This document shows, piece by piece, positions 19,915-30,494 of a stretch of DNA of 64,000 nucleotides (position 1 is its first letter; every line of letters starts with the position of its first letter). A model generated the notes under the pieces. It searched no databases, was not told the DNA's origin, and saw only the letters and a list, made by a program, of their open reading frames with translations. The DNA comes from Lysobacter_C viscosus (lineage in GTDB: Bacteria; Pseudomonadota; Gammaproteobacteria; Xanthomonadales; Xanthomonadaceae): contig NZ_JBJMAV010000002.1 in NCBI RefSeq assembly GCF_046600715.1, positions 124,001 to 188,000 on the forward strand. The letters are read 5' to 3'. The translations under genes and the position numbers were made by a program.

Positions 19915-20795
19915 GGGACGAACCCCCGCTCCGCGAGTCCCAGCAGGTACTGCCCGTAGCCGTTCTTCCGCAACGGCTGGGCCAGTGCCTGGAGGTCACC
20001 ATCGGTGATCCAGCCGTTGTTCCAGGCGATCTCCTCCGGGCAACAGACGCGCAGGCCCTGCCGCGCCTCGATCGTCTCGATGTAGTTGCTAGCCTCCAGC
20101 AGCGCCTGGTGCGTCCCGGTATCGAGCCATGCGTAACCCCGCCCGAGCTGCTCGAGGTGAAGCGAGCCCTCGTCCAGGTAGAGCCTGTTGAGGTCGGTGA
20201 TTTCCAGCTCGCCCCGCGGGGACGGCGCCAGGCTGGCGGCCAGGTCACTGGCACGGCCATCGTAGAAGTACAGGCCGGTCACCGCGTAGTTCGACTTGGG
20301 CCGGGGCGGCTTTTCCTCGAGGTCGACCACCCGGCCGTCGGCGTCGAAGTTGGCCACGCCATAGCGCTCGGGATCCTTGACCCAGTACCCGAACACGGTC
20401 GCGCCGCTGTCGCGCGCGTCGGCGCGCTTGAGCATCGCCGTCAGTCCGGGCCCGTGGAAGATGTTGTCGCCCAACACCAGGCAGCTGGGCTTGCCGCCGA
20501 GGAACTCGCGCCCGATCAGGAAGGCCTGGGCCAGGCCATCGGGACTGGGCTGCGCCGCGTACCGGATATTCATGCCCCACTGCGACCCGTCGCCCAGCAA
20601 CCCCTGGAACAGCGCCTGTTCGTGGGGGGTGTTGATGATCAGCACCTCGCGGATTCCCGCCAGCATCAGCACACTGAGCGGGTAATAGATCATCGGCTTG
20701 TCATAGACCGGCAGCAATTGCTTGCTGACGGCTTGGGTGATCGGATAGAGCCGGGTGCCCGAGCCGCCGGCCAGGATGATGCCTTTGCGATCCAT
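19911..20795 (-). CDS. rfbA: Glucose-1-phosphate thymidylyltransferase (RmlA)
   Basis: RmlA makes dTDP-glucose from glucose-1-phosphate and dTTP, the first step of the rhamnose pathway and usually the feedback point. The 294 residues carry the nucleotide-binding motif KGIILAGGSGTRLYPIT, then KQLLPVYDKPMIYYPLS, LVLGDNIFHG and WLDTGTHQALLEAS. The length is typical. It lies 9 bp after rfbB and overlaps rfbC by 4 bp. Confidence 0.98.
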   Translation of the reverse strand: MDRKGIILAGGSGTRLYPITQAVSKQLLPVYDKPMIYYPLSVLMLAGIREVLIINTPHEQALFQGLLGDGSQWGMNIRYAAQPSPDGLAQAFLIGREFLGGKPSCLVLGDNIFHGPGLTAMLKRADARDSGATVFGYWVKDPERYGVANFDADGRVVDLEEKPPRPKSNYAVTGLYFYDGRASDLAASLAPSPRGELEITDLNRLYLDEGSLHLEQLGRGYAWLDTGTHQALLEASNYIETIEARQGLRVCCPEEIAWNNGWITDGDLQALAQPLRKNGYGQYLLGLAERGFVP

Positions 20796-20804
20796 CGTGC
20801 CTCC

Positions 20805-21857
20805 TCAGGCTTGGCCGATGCGTTCGAGCCGGTAGCTGCCATCCAGCACCCGGTCGACCCATGGCTGGTTGTCCAGGTACCAGTCGACGGTGCGCGCCAT
20901 GCCTTCCTCGAAGGTCACCGCCGGTGACCACCCGAGCGCACCTTTCAACTTGGACGCATCGACCGCATAACGCCGGTCGTGGCCGGGCCTGTCCTTGACG
21001 AACGTGATCAGCGACTCGCGCGGACGCCCGCCCGGCAGGGGTCGCCGCTCGTCCAGCAATGCACACAGCGTCTTGACCACGTCCAGGTTCCGGCGCTCCG
21101 CGTCGCCACCGACGTTGTAGGTCCCGCCCACCTCGCCCGCTTCCAGTACCCGACGGATGGCACTGCAGTGGTCCTCCACGAACAGCCAGTCGCGGACGTT
21201 GCGGCCGTCGCCATACACCGGCAAGGCCTCACCGGCCAGGGCCTTGGCGATGACCAGCGGGACCAGCTTCTCCGGGAACTGGTAGGGCCCGTAGTTGTTC
21301 GAGCAGTTCGTCGTCAGCACCGGCAGCCCGTACGTATGGTGGAACGCACGCACCAGGTGGTCGGACGCGGCCTTGGTTGCGGAGTAGGGCGAGTTGGGCG
21401 CGTATGGCGTGGTTTCGGTGAACTTGCCGGAGTCACCCAGGCTGCCGTAGACCTCGTCGGTCGACACGTGCAGGAAGCGGAAAGCCGGCGCTGCGTCAGC
21501 ATCCAGCGCGCGCCAGTAGTCACGCACCTGCTCCAGCAGCGACAGGGTGCCGACCACGTTGGTCTGGACGAACGCAGCGGGTCCGTCGATCGAACGGTCG
21601 ACATGACTCTCGGCGGCGAAATTCACCACCGCGTCGGGCCGGTGTTCCGCCAGCAGGCCGGAAACCAGCGACGCATCACCGATGTCGCCCTGCACGAAGA
21701 CGTGGTTGCCGTCGTTACGCAATGACCTCAGCGTGTCGAGGTTGCCGGCGTAGGTCAGTGCATCGAGGTTGACCACCTTGATGCCGCGATGCACGGCATC
21801 AAGTACGAAGTTGCCGCCGATGAAGCCGGCGCCGCCGGTTACCAGCCAAGTCGGCAC
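20805..21857 (-). CDS. rfbB: dTDP-glucose 4,6-dehydratase (RmlB)
   Basis: This NAD-dependent extended SDR converts dTDP-glucose to dTDP-4-keto-6-deoxyglucose. The 350 residues show the Rossmann motif VTGGAGFIGGNFV, FAAESHVDRSIDGPAAF, HVSTDEVYGSL with the catalytic acid pair, and YSATKAASDHLVRAF with the YxxxK. It is first in rmlBACD. A 73-bp gap separates it from ssb upstream on the same strand, so a promoter is expected there, but I could not pick out a convincing one. Confidence 0.98.
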   Translation of the reverse strand: MPTWLVTGGAGFIGGNFVLDAVHRGIKVVNLDALTYAGNLDTLRSLRNDGNHVFVQGDIGDASLVSGLLAEHRPDAVVNFAAESHVDRSIDGPAAFVQTNVVGTLSLLEQVRDYWRALDADAAPAFRFLHVSTDEVYGSLGDSGKFTETTPYAPNSPYSATKAASDHLVRAFHHTYGLPVLTTNCSNNYGPYQFPEKLVPLVIAKALAGEALPVYGDGRNVRDWLFVEDHCSAIRRVLEAGEVGGTYNVGGDAERRNLDVVKTLCALLDERRPLPGGRPRESLITFVKDRPGHDRRYAVDASKLKGALGWSPAVTFEEGMARTVDWYLDNQPWVDRVLDGSYRLERIGQA

Positions 21858-21930
21858 TGTATCGCTCCGGTTCCGGCGCGCCGGCCAGGAATCGATTCAC
21901 GCGCGCTACGCATGGGTCGATGCATGGAGA

Positions 21931-22425
21931 TCAGAACGGAATGTCGTCATCCGCGAAGTCGTCCGCGAACTCGCTGGACTTGGCCGGGGGGGATTCACGA
22001 CGCGGCGCGGACTCCTGCCGCTGCGGCGGGCGCGATGCACGCTCGCCGCGATCCCCGCCACGGAAGCCGCCACCACCGCCACCGCCTTCAGCCCCGCCAC
22101 CGAGCATCTGCATCTCGTCGGCGACGATGTCGGTGAAGTACTTCTCCACGCCGTCCTGGCCGGTGAACTTGTCGTAGCGGATCGAGCCCTCGATGTAGAC
22201 CTGCCGGCCCTTTTTCAGGTATTCGCCGGCGATCTCCCCGAGCTTGCCGAACAGCTTGACCCGGTGCCACTCGGTCTTCTCGATCTGCTGGCCGTCCTTG
22301 TCCTTGCGCACGCTGGTGGTGGCCAGCGACAGCGTGCACACCGCCATTCCGCCTTGGGTGTACTTCATTTCCGGGTCGTTGCCGAGGTTGCCGACCAGGA
22401 TCACCTTGTTGATGCCACGTGCCAT
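21931..22425 (-). CDS. ssb: Single-stranded DNA-binding protein
   Basis: SSB coats single-stranded DNA in replication, recombination and repair. The OB-fold occupies residues 1-110 (MARGINKVILVGNLGNDPEM, then TEWHRVKLFGKLGEIAGEYL). A glycine- and arginine-rich linker follows (about 112-150), and the acidic tip DDDIPF at the extreme C-terminus recruits partner proteins. The 164-residue length is typical. The gene is divergent from the polyprenyl diphosphate synthase, with 233 bp between the two starts. Confidence 0.98.
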   Translation of the reverse strand: MARGINKVILVGNLGNDPEMKYTQGGMAVCTLSLATTSVRKDKDGQQIEKTEWHRVKLFGKLGEIAGEYLKKGRQVYIEGSIRYDKFTGQDGVEKYFTDIVADEMQMLGGGAEGGGGGGGFRGGDRGERASRPPQRQESAPRRESPPAKSSEFADDFADDDIPF

Positions 22426-22624
22426 GGGGTGCGTGTCCTATGTTGGAGACCGGGCCTGGCCCGGGCGTGGATGGCGCAGGTACCGACCGGCGGGGCCGGG
22501 CGGACGGGAGGCCGGCAGTATACCCGCCACCCCGGGGGAGCCTGGCCCCGCGAACCGGTGGACTGGAGACACGTGCGTGTAGGGGTTCGCCTCGCACGGA
22601 ACCCGGGGAAAACCGGCCCTTGCC

Positions 22625-22630
22625 TATAAT
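22625..22630 (+). promoter_or_regulatory. Likely -10 element of the polyprenyl diphosphate synthase promoter
   Basis: A perfect TATAAT stands out in otherwise GC-rich DNA, 29 bp before the ATG at 22659. No good -35 is seen at the expected 17-bp spacing (the sequence there is CCCGGG), so an activator or weak -35 use would be needed. Confidence 0.55.
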
Positions 22631-22658
22631 CCGCGGTCCGCCCGGCACCGGCTCCGTA

Positions 22659-23657
22659 ATGCACTCCAGCTCCCCGCCTCCCTATCCCACCGACCTGTCC
22701 GCGATCCAGGCGCTGGCCAGCGCCGACATGTCCGCCGTCGACGCGCTGATCCGCCACCGGCTGGCATCGGACGTCGTGCTGATCAACCAGGTCGCCGAGT
22801 ACATCGTCGGCGCGGGTGGCAAGCGCTTGCGGCCGATGCTGCTCCTGCTGTCCGCCGGCGCGCTGGGCCACCGGGGCGCCGACGCCCATCAGCTGGCGGC
22901 GGTGGTCGAGTTCATCCACACCGCGACCCTGCTCCACGATGACGTGGTCGACCAGTCCGACCTGCGCCGTGGCCGGCGTACTGCCAATGCGGTATGGGGC
23001 AACGCGGCCAGCGTGCTGGTCGGCGACTTCCTCTACTCGCGCAGCTTCCAGCTGATGGTGGAACTGGACCGCGTCGAGGTGATGCGGATCCTGGCCGACA
23101 CCACCAACCGGATCGCCGAGGGCGAGGTGCTGCAGTTGCTGCATGTCCGCAACCCGGATGTCGACGAAGCTGCCTACCTGCGTGTCATCGAGCGCAAGAC
23201 CGCGGTGCTGTTCGCCGCCGCGACGCGGCTGGGCGCACTGCTTGCCGGTGCCGGCACTGCGACCTGCGACGCGCTGCACGACTATGGCCTCAACCTGGGT
23301 TACGCGTTCCAGATCGCCGACGACGTGCTGGACTACGCCTCCGATGCCCAGACGATGGGCAAGAACCTGGGCGACGACCTGGCCGAGGGCAAGGCAACGC
23401 TGCCGTTGATCCATGCGATGGCCCACGCCGACGACACGGTGCGCGCTCGCCTTCGATCCGCCATCGAGCACGGTGAGGCCGAGGCCTTGCCGGAGGTCGT
23501 GGCTGCGATCCAGGCCAGTGGCGGCCTTGCCTACAGCCGAATGCGCGCGGAGGAATACGCGCAGGGCGCCCGCGACGCGTTGGCGGGGCTGGCCGACAAC
23601 GCCTACGTCACGGCGTTGCGTGGCCTTGCGGATTACGCGGTCAGCCGCGACCACTGA
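22659..23657 (+). CDS. ispB: Long-chain polyprenyl (octaprenyl-type) diphosphate synthase
   Basis: This trans-polyprenyl transferase makes the side chain of ubiquinone. The 332 residues contain both aspartate-rich motifs: LLHDDVVDQSDLRRGRRT and FQIADDVLDYASDA. GAGGKRLRPMLLLLSA precedes the first, as in IspB. The chain length cannot be set from sequence; octaprenyl is the usual gammaproteobacterial product. The ATG at 22659, just after a TATAAT, gives normal family length, whereas the frame open from 22419 would add a low-complexity leader. The quinone product is used by the bc1 complex encoded at the start of the window. Confidence 0.95.
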   Translation: MHSSSPPPYPTDLSAIQALASADMSAVDALIRHRLASDVVLINQVAEYIVGAGGKRLRPMLLLLSAGALGHRGADAHQLAAVVEFIHTATLLHDDVVDQSDLRRGRRTANAVWGNAASVLVGDFLYSRSFQLMVELDRVEVMRILADTTNRIAEGEVLQLLHVRNPDVDEAAYLRVIERKTAVLFAAATRLGALLAGAGTATCDALHDYGLNLGYAFQIADDVLDYASDAQTMGKNLGDDLAEGKATLPLIHAMAHADDTVRARLRSAIEHGEAEALPEVVAAIQASGGLAYSRMRAEEYAQGARDALAGLADNAYVTALRGLADYAVSRDH

Positions 23658-23969
23658 AGTCATGCCTCACCCGGCCCGCTGGGCGCGCAAGGGGCCGGGC
23701 CGAGCAACCGTCGAAGCCGGGAGGCTTCAACGTCCATTCGCCGACTGGCTGCACCTCGCAGCCACGTGCCACGCCGCCGGGGCGCACCGCAGATGCAGGA
23801 ACCCGAGCAACATCCGGTTGGCGCGGTGGGCGGCACGTGCGTCGTCGCGGCCATTGCTTTCGCGGTTTTCACCGACGCAGGGCTCCGCGAAGCAGTGCGC
23901 CAAGGACTTTCGAATCGCGTCCAACTTCCCGGCACCTGACCCCATTGCGGTCAAAGCGGTTTCGCGGCG
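23658..23969. other. 312-bp stretch with no supported gene
   Basis: This lies between the convergent ends of ispB and murD2. No RNA gene or terminator is evident. Two minus-strand frames overlap here, 23727-23954 (75 codons) and 23660-23935 (91 codons). The second contains PTAPTGCCSGSCICGAPRR, which is cysteine-rich and odd, but neither frame has a clear ribosome binding site or a recognisable family. Base composition is less extreme than in nearby coding regions around 23860-23960. Confidence 0.5.
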
Positions 23970-25365
23970 CTAGTGGATGCCGAGGCCCGGGATGGTGCTG
24001 ATCGCCTCCGGGTCGAACCCGGCCAGCGCGGCGAAATGGCGGCCGCGGGCAACGTAGTCGCGGTACGGACCGAAGCTGGGCGCACCGGGTGAAAGCAGGA
24101 CCACCCCGCCCTCTGGAAGCACAGCGCGCGCCGTGGCCACCGCATCGGCGAGATCGTCACCGGCGCCCAACGCAAAGGCGCCGCCCGCCTCCTGCAGCCG
24201 GGCGTGGATCAGCGGCCCGTTCGCGCCCATGGTGACGATGGCGGCCGGGGCGCATGACGCCATGGCGCGTGCGAACTCCGACCAGTCCAGCCCCCGGTCA
24301 TGCCCGCCCACCAGCAATGCCACCGGACGGTCGCGGAAACACGCCAGCGCCGCCAGGGTGGCGAAGGGCGTGGTGCTGATCGAGTCGTTCACGTAGGTCA
24401 GGCCATCGCGTTCCCCCAGTACATGCAGCCGGTGCGGCAACGGTTGGAAGCTGGCGGCGCGGGGTGCCAGCGCCACGGCGTCGTGGCCCAAGGCCTCTAT
24501 CGCGGCGAGCACCGCACACAGGTTGCCGCGGTTGTGGCGGCCCGGCAGCGGGAGCGCGGCGGTGTCCATCACCTCAAGCTCTCCGCGCCGAAGCGCGTCA
24601 CCCTCCAGGTGCCAACCGTCGGCCTGGCCGTACCAGTGAACCACCGTGGCCGATCCGGGGTCCGCCTGGATCGCACGCCCCAGCGCGGCGACCGTGGGGT
24701 CCTGGGCATTGAGCACTGCAATGCGCGGCCGCGCGTCGGTGACCAGGCGCAGCTTGTCGTGGACGTAGCGCGCCTGCGACCCGTGCCAGTCCAGGTGTTC
24801 GGGGAAGATGTTGGTCACCACCGCGATGTCGGGACGCGCGCCGCTGTCGGCCACGTCTCCGGTCTGGTAGCTCGACAACTCGATTGCCCAGGCCTCGGGC
24901 ACGGGGTGGTCGGGCAGTTCCAGCAGAGGCAGGCCGATGTTGCCAGCCAGCGCGGTGACGTGGCCACCGCTGCGCAGCAGGTGGGCGAGGAGCGCCGTCG
25001 TAGTGCTCTTGCCCTTGGTGCCGGTCACGCACACGGTACGCGCGGCGATGCCGTCGGGGCCGGCATGCTCGGCGAACCACAGTGCGGTGCCGCCGATGAA
25101 ACGGGTGCCCCGCCTTGCGGCCGCGACCGCATCGGGCCGATACGGGCTGATGCCGGGCGACTTGATCACCCAGTCGAAGGCAGCAAGACGGTCAGGACCG
25201 GCGTCGGTGTCGATGACCAGTCGCGGATCACCCAGCGCGCGGGCGTCCTCGACCTCGTCGGGGCCGCACAACAGCGTCAGCGGGAGCGCCGGCAGGGCCC
25301 GCCGGATCGCGCGATAGGCGGCGCGACCTTCGCGGCCCCAGCCCCACAGCGCGACCCTCTGGCCG

Positions 25366-25385
<20 letters not shown>
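23970..25385 (-). CDS. murD2: UDP-MurNAc-L-Ala:L-Glu ligase MurD2
   Basis: MurD2 is the Xanthomonad variant of MurD that adds L-glutamate, not D-glutamate, to UDP-MurNAc-L-Ala; MurL then epimerises the new residue. The 471 residues follow the Mur ligase plan: an N-terminal domain (RVALWGWGREGRAAYRAIR), the ATP loop GTKGKSTTT at about 121-129, ELSSYQTGDV, VTNIFPEHLDWHGS and a C-terminal domain with VNDSISTTPFATLAAL. The GTG at 25385 is chosen because GGGAG lies 7 nt upstream; it overlaps the end of murL by 20 bp. Assignment as MurD2 rather than ordinary MurD rests on the adjacent murL and on overall resemblance. Confidence 0.9.
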
Positions 25386-26730
<1,345 letters not shown>

Positions 26731-26760
26731 TTCAGCATCCTGTGGGCGGGTGGGCCCGCT

Positions 26761-29370
26761 TTAGGCGATCACGTCCTGCACCGGCAGCGGCCGCAGGTTG
26801 TAGGTGTTGGCCATGGCCATGCCGTAGGCGCCGGCATCGGCGACGAGCAGCACGTCGCCCTCCACCGTGGCCGAGGGCAGCAGGCGGTCGCGGCCGAGTA
26901 CGTCGCCGGTCTCGCAGACCGGGCCGACCACGTCGAACAGGGCCGTCTCCGGATCGGCAAGCCGGCCCAGGTTGTGGATGCCGTGATACGCCTCGTACAT
27001 GGCGGGACGCAGCAGCGCATTCATGCCGGCGTCGGCGCCAATGCGGCGCACGCCGTCCTTTTCCACCACCTGGGTCGTGGTCAGCAGCAGTACGCCCGAT
27101 TCGGCCACCAGGTACCGGCCCGGTTCGACCACCAGCCCGAAGCGCGGGTAGGCGGCCTTGATCGCGGCCAACCCGTCGCGCCACGACGCCAGGTCGAAGT
27201 CCTGAGCGTCGGGCGTGTACGGCACCGGCAAGCCACCACCGATGTCGATGCATTCCACGGTCCCCACCGCATCGGCCAGGCCGGCCAGCTCGGCATAGAC
27301 ATCGCGCCAGTGGGTGGGGTCGTCGATGCCGCTGCCCAGGTGCGCATGCAGCCCGGTGACGGTCAGGCCGACGCCGCGGGCCGCCTCCAGGAAGGCGTCG
27401 ATGCGCGTGACCGGCAGGCCGAACTTCGCCGCGACCCCGCCCGTCCGGACCTTTTCGTGGTGACCCTCGCCGTGCCCCAGGTCCAGCCGCAACCAGGCGT
27501 TGCGGCCGCGGAAGACCTCCGGCCAGCGCTGCAGCGCCTCGATGTTGTCGATGGTCACGGTGACGCCGCGCTCGAAGGCCGCCTCGTACTCGCGGCGGGG
27601 CGCGAAACTGGGGGTGAACAGCACGCGCGACGCGGGCAGGCCCGGTATCGATTCGAACACGCGCTCCAGCTCGCCCAGCGATACGCACTCCAGGCCGAAA
27701 CCCTCGTCGACCAACGCCTGCAGGATGGCCGGGTGCGGATTGGCCTTGATCGCGTAGTAGCAGCGATCCACCGCCGGCGTGGACGCTAGCGCACGCGCCC
27801 GGGCGCGCACGGTATCAAGGTGGTAGACGTAACGGGGCGTGCCGGCGGCCGCCAGCCCGAGCAGGCGTTCGCGCTGCACCGCCCACCACGGCGCCGGGCG
27901 CGCGGGCTTGCCGTGCGCGATCTCCCGCCAGCTGGGGCCGAACACGCTGGCGTCGAGTACCGGCATCGCGCCCGACCGCACCAGTTCGGCATGCAGCTGC
28001 GGCAGCAGCCCTTCGGCGTCGGCCTCGTCTATCACGAAGGTCAGGTTGAGGTCGTTGGAGGACTGCGAGATCAGGTGTACGCGCTCCTGCCCGAACGTCG
28101 CCCAGATATCGCTGAGCCTGTGCAGCAACGAGCGCATGCCGCGCCCCACCAGCGTGATCGCCGCGCACGGGGTGAACACCTTCACCCGGCACACCTGCGC
28201 CAGGTCCGCCGACAACGCTTCCAGCACGTTGGTGGTGACCAGGTTCTCGCTGGGGTCCAGCGACACCGTCACGTTGGTTTCCGATGAACCGATCAGGTCG
28301 ACCGACAGGCCATGGCGGCGGAACCGCTCGAAGATGTCCGCCAGGAAGCCGACCTGCTGCCACATGCCGATGCTTTCCATCGACACCAGCACGATGCCGT
28401 TGCGGCGGCTGATGGCCTTCACCCCGGGGACGGTCGCGGCGCTTCCGTCGATGCGGGTGCCCGGCAGGTCGGGGCGCTCGGTGTCCAGGATCGCCATCGG
28501 CACGCCGGCGTCGCGGCACGGCGCGATCGAACGCGGGTGCAGCACTTTCGCCCCGGTGGTGGCGATCTCCTGAGCTTCGGCGTAGTCCAGGCGCGCGAGC
28601 AGGCGGGCGTCGGGCACCTCGCGCGGGTTGGCGCTGAACATGCCGGGCACGTCGGTCCAGATCTCCACGCGGGCAGCGCGCAGCAGGGCGCCGAAGTACG
28701 CGGCGGATGTATCCGAACCGCCGCGCCCGAGCACCGCGGTGCCGCCGTCGCCGTGGCGCGCAATGAACCCCTGGGTCAGCAGCATCGGCGCGGGCTGGGC
28801 GGCGAACCTCGCAGCGAATCCCGCATCGGGATCGACCCGGCAGTTGACCGCCAGGCGGGTGGCCCATTCGCCCTGGTTGGGCAGGGCGACCGCCTGCAGC
28901 CAGTCGCGCGCATCGCACCAGCCGAAGTCCAGCCCCTGCGTGCGCAGGTAGGCCGCGCCGATGGTGGAGGACAGCAGCTCGCCCTGGGCCAGCACCTCGG
29001 CCTGCCAGTCCAGCGGCCGGGTCTCCGCCCGCGGGTCCGAGGCCAGTGCCGACAGAGTCGCCAGGCGTGGGCCGAGTACCGCATCGGCGTCCAGGTCGAG
29101 TTCGGCGCAGAAGGCGCGGTGTCGTTGCGCCAATGCGTCAAGGCGTGCCGCCGGGCCCGCGTCGTCCAGCGGCCCCGTCGCGATCGCCTGCAGCTCGTTG
29201 GTCACCCCCGAGAGGGCGGAGACCACGACCAGCACCCGTGCGTCATCCTCGACCATGCGTTTGGCCGCCAGCGCACCGATGGTGTCCCAACGGTTCCGGC
29301 GGGACACGGAGGTGCCGCCGAACTTGAGTACGACCCAACGCTGCGCTTGCGCCACCACGCCTGTCCTCAT
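26761..29370 (-). CDS. lysA: Bifunctional aspartate kinase / diaminopimelate decarboxylase
   Basis: This fused protein carries the first enzyme of the aspartate family pathway and the last enzyme of lysine synthesis. The 869 residues start with an aspartate kinase domain (VVLKFGGTSVS near residue 20; RGGSDTSAAYFGALLRAA) and ACT-type regulatory repeats (around 310-460). From about residue 480 a PLP-dependent fold-III decarboxylase follows, with the PLP lysine in CYYAIKANPHP, HLGSGIDDPTHW and the catalytic Cys in GPVCETGDVLGRD. Such fusions are known in Xanthomonads. ATG 29370 gives the expected length; GTG 29358, with AGGA just upstream, is an alternative. First gene of the probable lysA-murL-murD2 unit. 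Confidence 0.95.
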   Translation of the reverse strand: MRTGVVAQAQRWVVLKFGGTSVSRRNRWDTIGALAAKRMVEDDARVLVVVSALSGVTNELQAIATGPLDDAGPAARLDALAQRHRAFCAELDLDADAVLGPRLATLSALASDPRAETRPLDWQAEVLAQGELLSSTIGAAYLRTQGLDFGWCDARDWLQAVALPNQGEWATRLAVNCRVDPDAGFAARFAAQPAPMLLTQGFIARHGDGGTAVLGRGGSDTSAAYFGALLRAARVEIWTDVPGMFSANPREVPDARLLARLDYAEAQEIATTGAKVLHPRSIAPCRDAGVPMAILDTERPDLPGTRIDGSAATVPGVKAISRRNGIVLVSMESIGMWQQVGFLADIFERFRRHGLSVDLIGSSETNVTVSLDPSENLVTTNVLEALSADLAQVCRVKVFTPCAAITLVGRGMRSLLHRLSDIWATFGQERVHLISQSSNDLNLTFVIDEADAEGLLPQLHAELVRSGAMPVLDASVFGPSWREIAHGKPARPAPWWAVQRERLLGLAAAGTPRYVYHLDTVRARARALASTPAVDRCYYAIKANPHPAILQALVDEGFGLECVSLGELERVFESIPGLPASRVLFTPSFAPRREYEAAFERGVTVTIDNIEALQRWPEVFRGRNAWLRLDLGHGEGHHEKVRTGGVAAKFGLPVTRIDAFLEAARGVGLTVTGLHAHLGSGIDDPTHWRDVYAELAGLADAVGTVECIDIGGGLPVPYTPDAQDFDLASWRDGLAAIKAAYPRFGLVVEPGRYLVAESGVLLLTTTQVVEKDGVRRIGADAGMNALLRPAMYEAYHGIHNLGRLADPETALFDVVGPVCETGDVLGRDRLLPSATVEGDVLLVADAGAYGMAMANTYNLRPLPVQDVIA

Positions 29371-29533
29371 GCAGGAACCGGGAACCGGGGAAAGTCGGGC
29401 AGCGGACCGGCCACGCGACCGCCCCCCGCAAACCCATAGAATCACGCCCCACCGGGCGCGACGCGAACCGGCGATTCTAGTGCAAGCCGGTCGCCCCGCC
29501 GCCCCATCCCCCCGTCAATGCCGGACCTGCCCG

Positions 29534-30418
29534 ATGCCGCTGCGCCCCTACCTGCAACTGGATGTGTTCGCCGACCGCCCGGGCAATGGCAATCCACTGG
29601 CCGTGGTGCTGGAGGCGGACGGGCTGTCGGACGCGGCGATGCAGGCGATCGCGACCTGGACCCGGCTGCCGGAAACGACGTTCGTGCTCGCGCCCACCGC
29701 GCCCGCTGCCAGCTACCGCGTGCGCATGTTCAGCCCCCGGCGCGAGGTGCCGTTCGCCGGACATCCCAGCGTGGGGACCGCGCACGTCCTGCTGGAGCGT
29801 GGACGCGTCGCGCCGGTGGACGGTTTGCTGCACCAGCAATGCGAAGTGGGCGTGCTGCCGCTCTCGGTCGAGGGCGCGGGACGGGCGCGCACCATCGCGG
29901 TACGCACGCCCAAGGCGCGGGTCCTGGAGATCGCGACGCCGGATGACCCGCGCCTGGCCAGGCCACTTGGCGCCCTGCCCCCCGGCGCACTCCCCCCGGC
30001 ACTGGTCGATGGCGGCCGGCGCTGGTGGCTGGTGGAAGTCGTCGACGAAGCCACCCTGCGCGCAGTCACCCCCGACTGGGAGGCGATCGCGACCCTGGCC
30101 GAGGCGACCGGCAGCATGGGAGTGTGTGCGTTCGCCCGCTCGTCGCCGGGGCAGGACCACGACCTGGTGGTGCGCGCCTTCGTCGGTGCGCCGGCGCGCT
30201 TCGAGGACGCCGCATCCGGCGCAGCCAATGCCACGCTCGCCGCATGGCTCGACCACAACGGCGCCGTGCCGGGCGTGGGTGGCAGTTACCGGGTGAGCCA
30301 GGGGCGCGAAGTGGGCTTCGATGCCCGCCTGCACATGCGCATCGACGCCGACGGCGAGGTGTGGTCCGGCGGGCATGCGTGCACGGTGGTCGAGGGGTGT
30401 ATCGCCTGGCCGGACTGA
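29534..30418 (+). CDS. PhzF family protein
   Basis: The 294 residues match the PhzF/DAP-epimerase-like fold: LQLDVFADRPGNGNPLAVVL at the start, the conserved Glu in LPETTFVL, RMFSPRREVPFAGHPSVGTAHVLLE and DAASGAANATLAAWL. PhzF of phenazine synthesis isomerises a dihydro-hydroxyanthranilate; most chromosomal homologues, including this one with no phz genes nearby, have unknown substrates. The ATG at 29534 gives a start right before the conserved strand. It is divergent from lysA and separated from the next gene by a terminator. Confidence 0.9.
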   Translation: MPLRPYLQLDVFADRPGNGNPLAVVLEADGLSDAAMQAIATWTRLPETTFVLAPTAPAASYRVRMFSPRREVPFAGHPSVGTAHVLLERGRVAPVDGLLHQQCEVGVLPLSVEGAGRARTIAVRTPKARVLEIATPDDPRLARPLGALPPGALPPALVDGGRRWWLVEVVDEATLRAVTPDWEAIATLAEATGSMGVCAFARSSPGQDHDLVVRAFVGAPARFEDAASGAANATLAAWLDHNGAVPGVGGSYRVSQGREVGFDARLHMRIDADGEVWSGGHACTVVEGCIAWPD

Positions 30419-30425
30419 AGTCCGC

Positions 30426-30453
30426 AAAAAAAGGCGGGCCCCGAAGGACCCGC
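30426..30453 (-). terminator. Rho-independent terminator of the glycine-zipper gene
   Basis: Read on the minus strand this is GCGGGTCC-TTCG-GGGCCCGC followed, after one C, by seven T. The 8-bp stem with one G-T pair and a UUCG tetraloop is a textbook intrinsic terminator, 42 bp past the end of the gene at 30495. On the plus strand the same hairpin may also slow readthrough from the PhzF gene. Confidence 0.9.
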
Positions 30454-30494
30454 AGCTCACCCACCCCTGGGTGTTCCGAACACTGCCCCTCCCC

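Noticed and set aside
23900..23940. Possible tRNA T-arm (TTTCGAATCGCGTCC)
   Set aside because: No matching acceptor, anticodon arm or CCA end can be folded around it.
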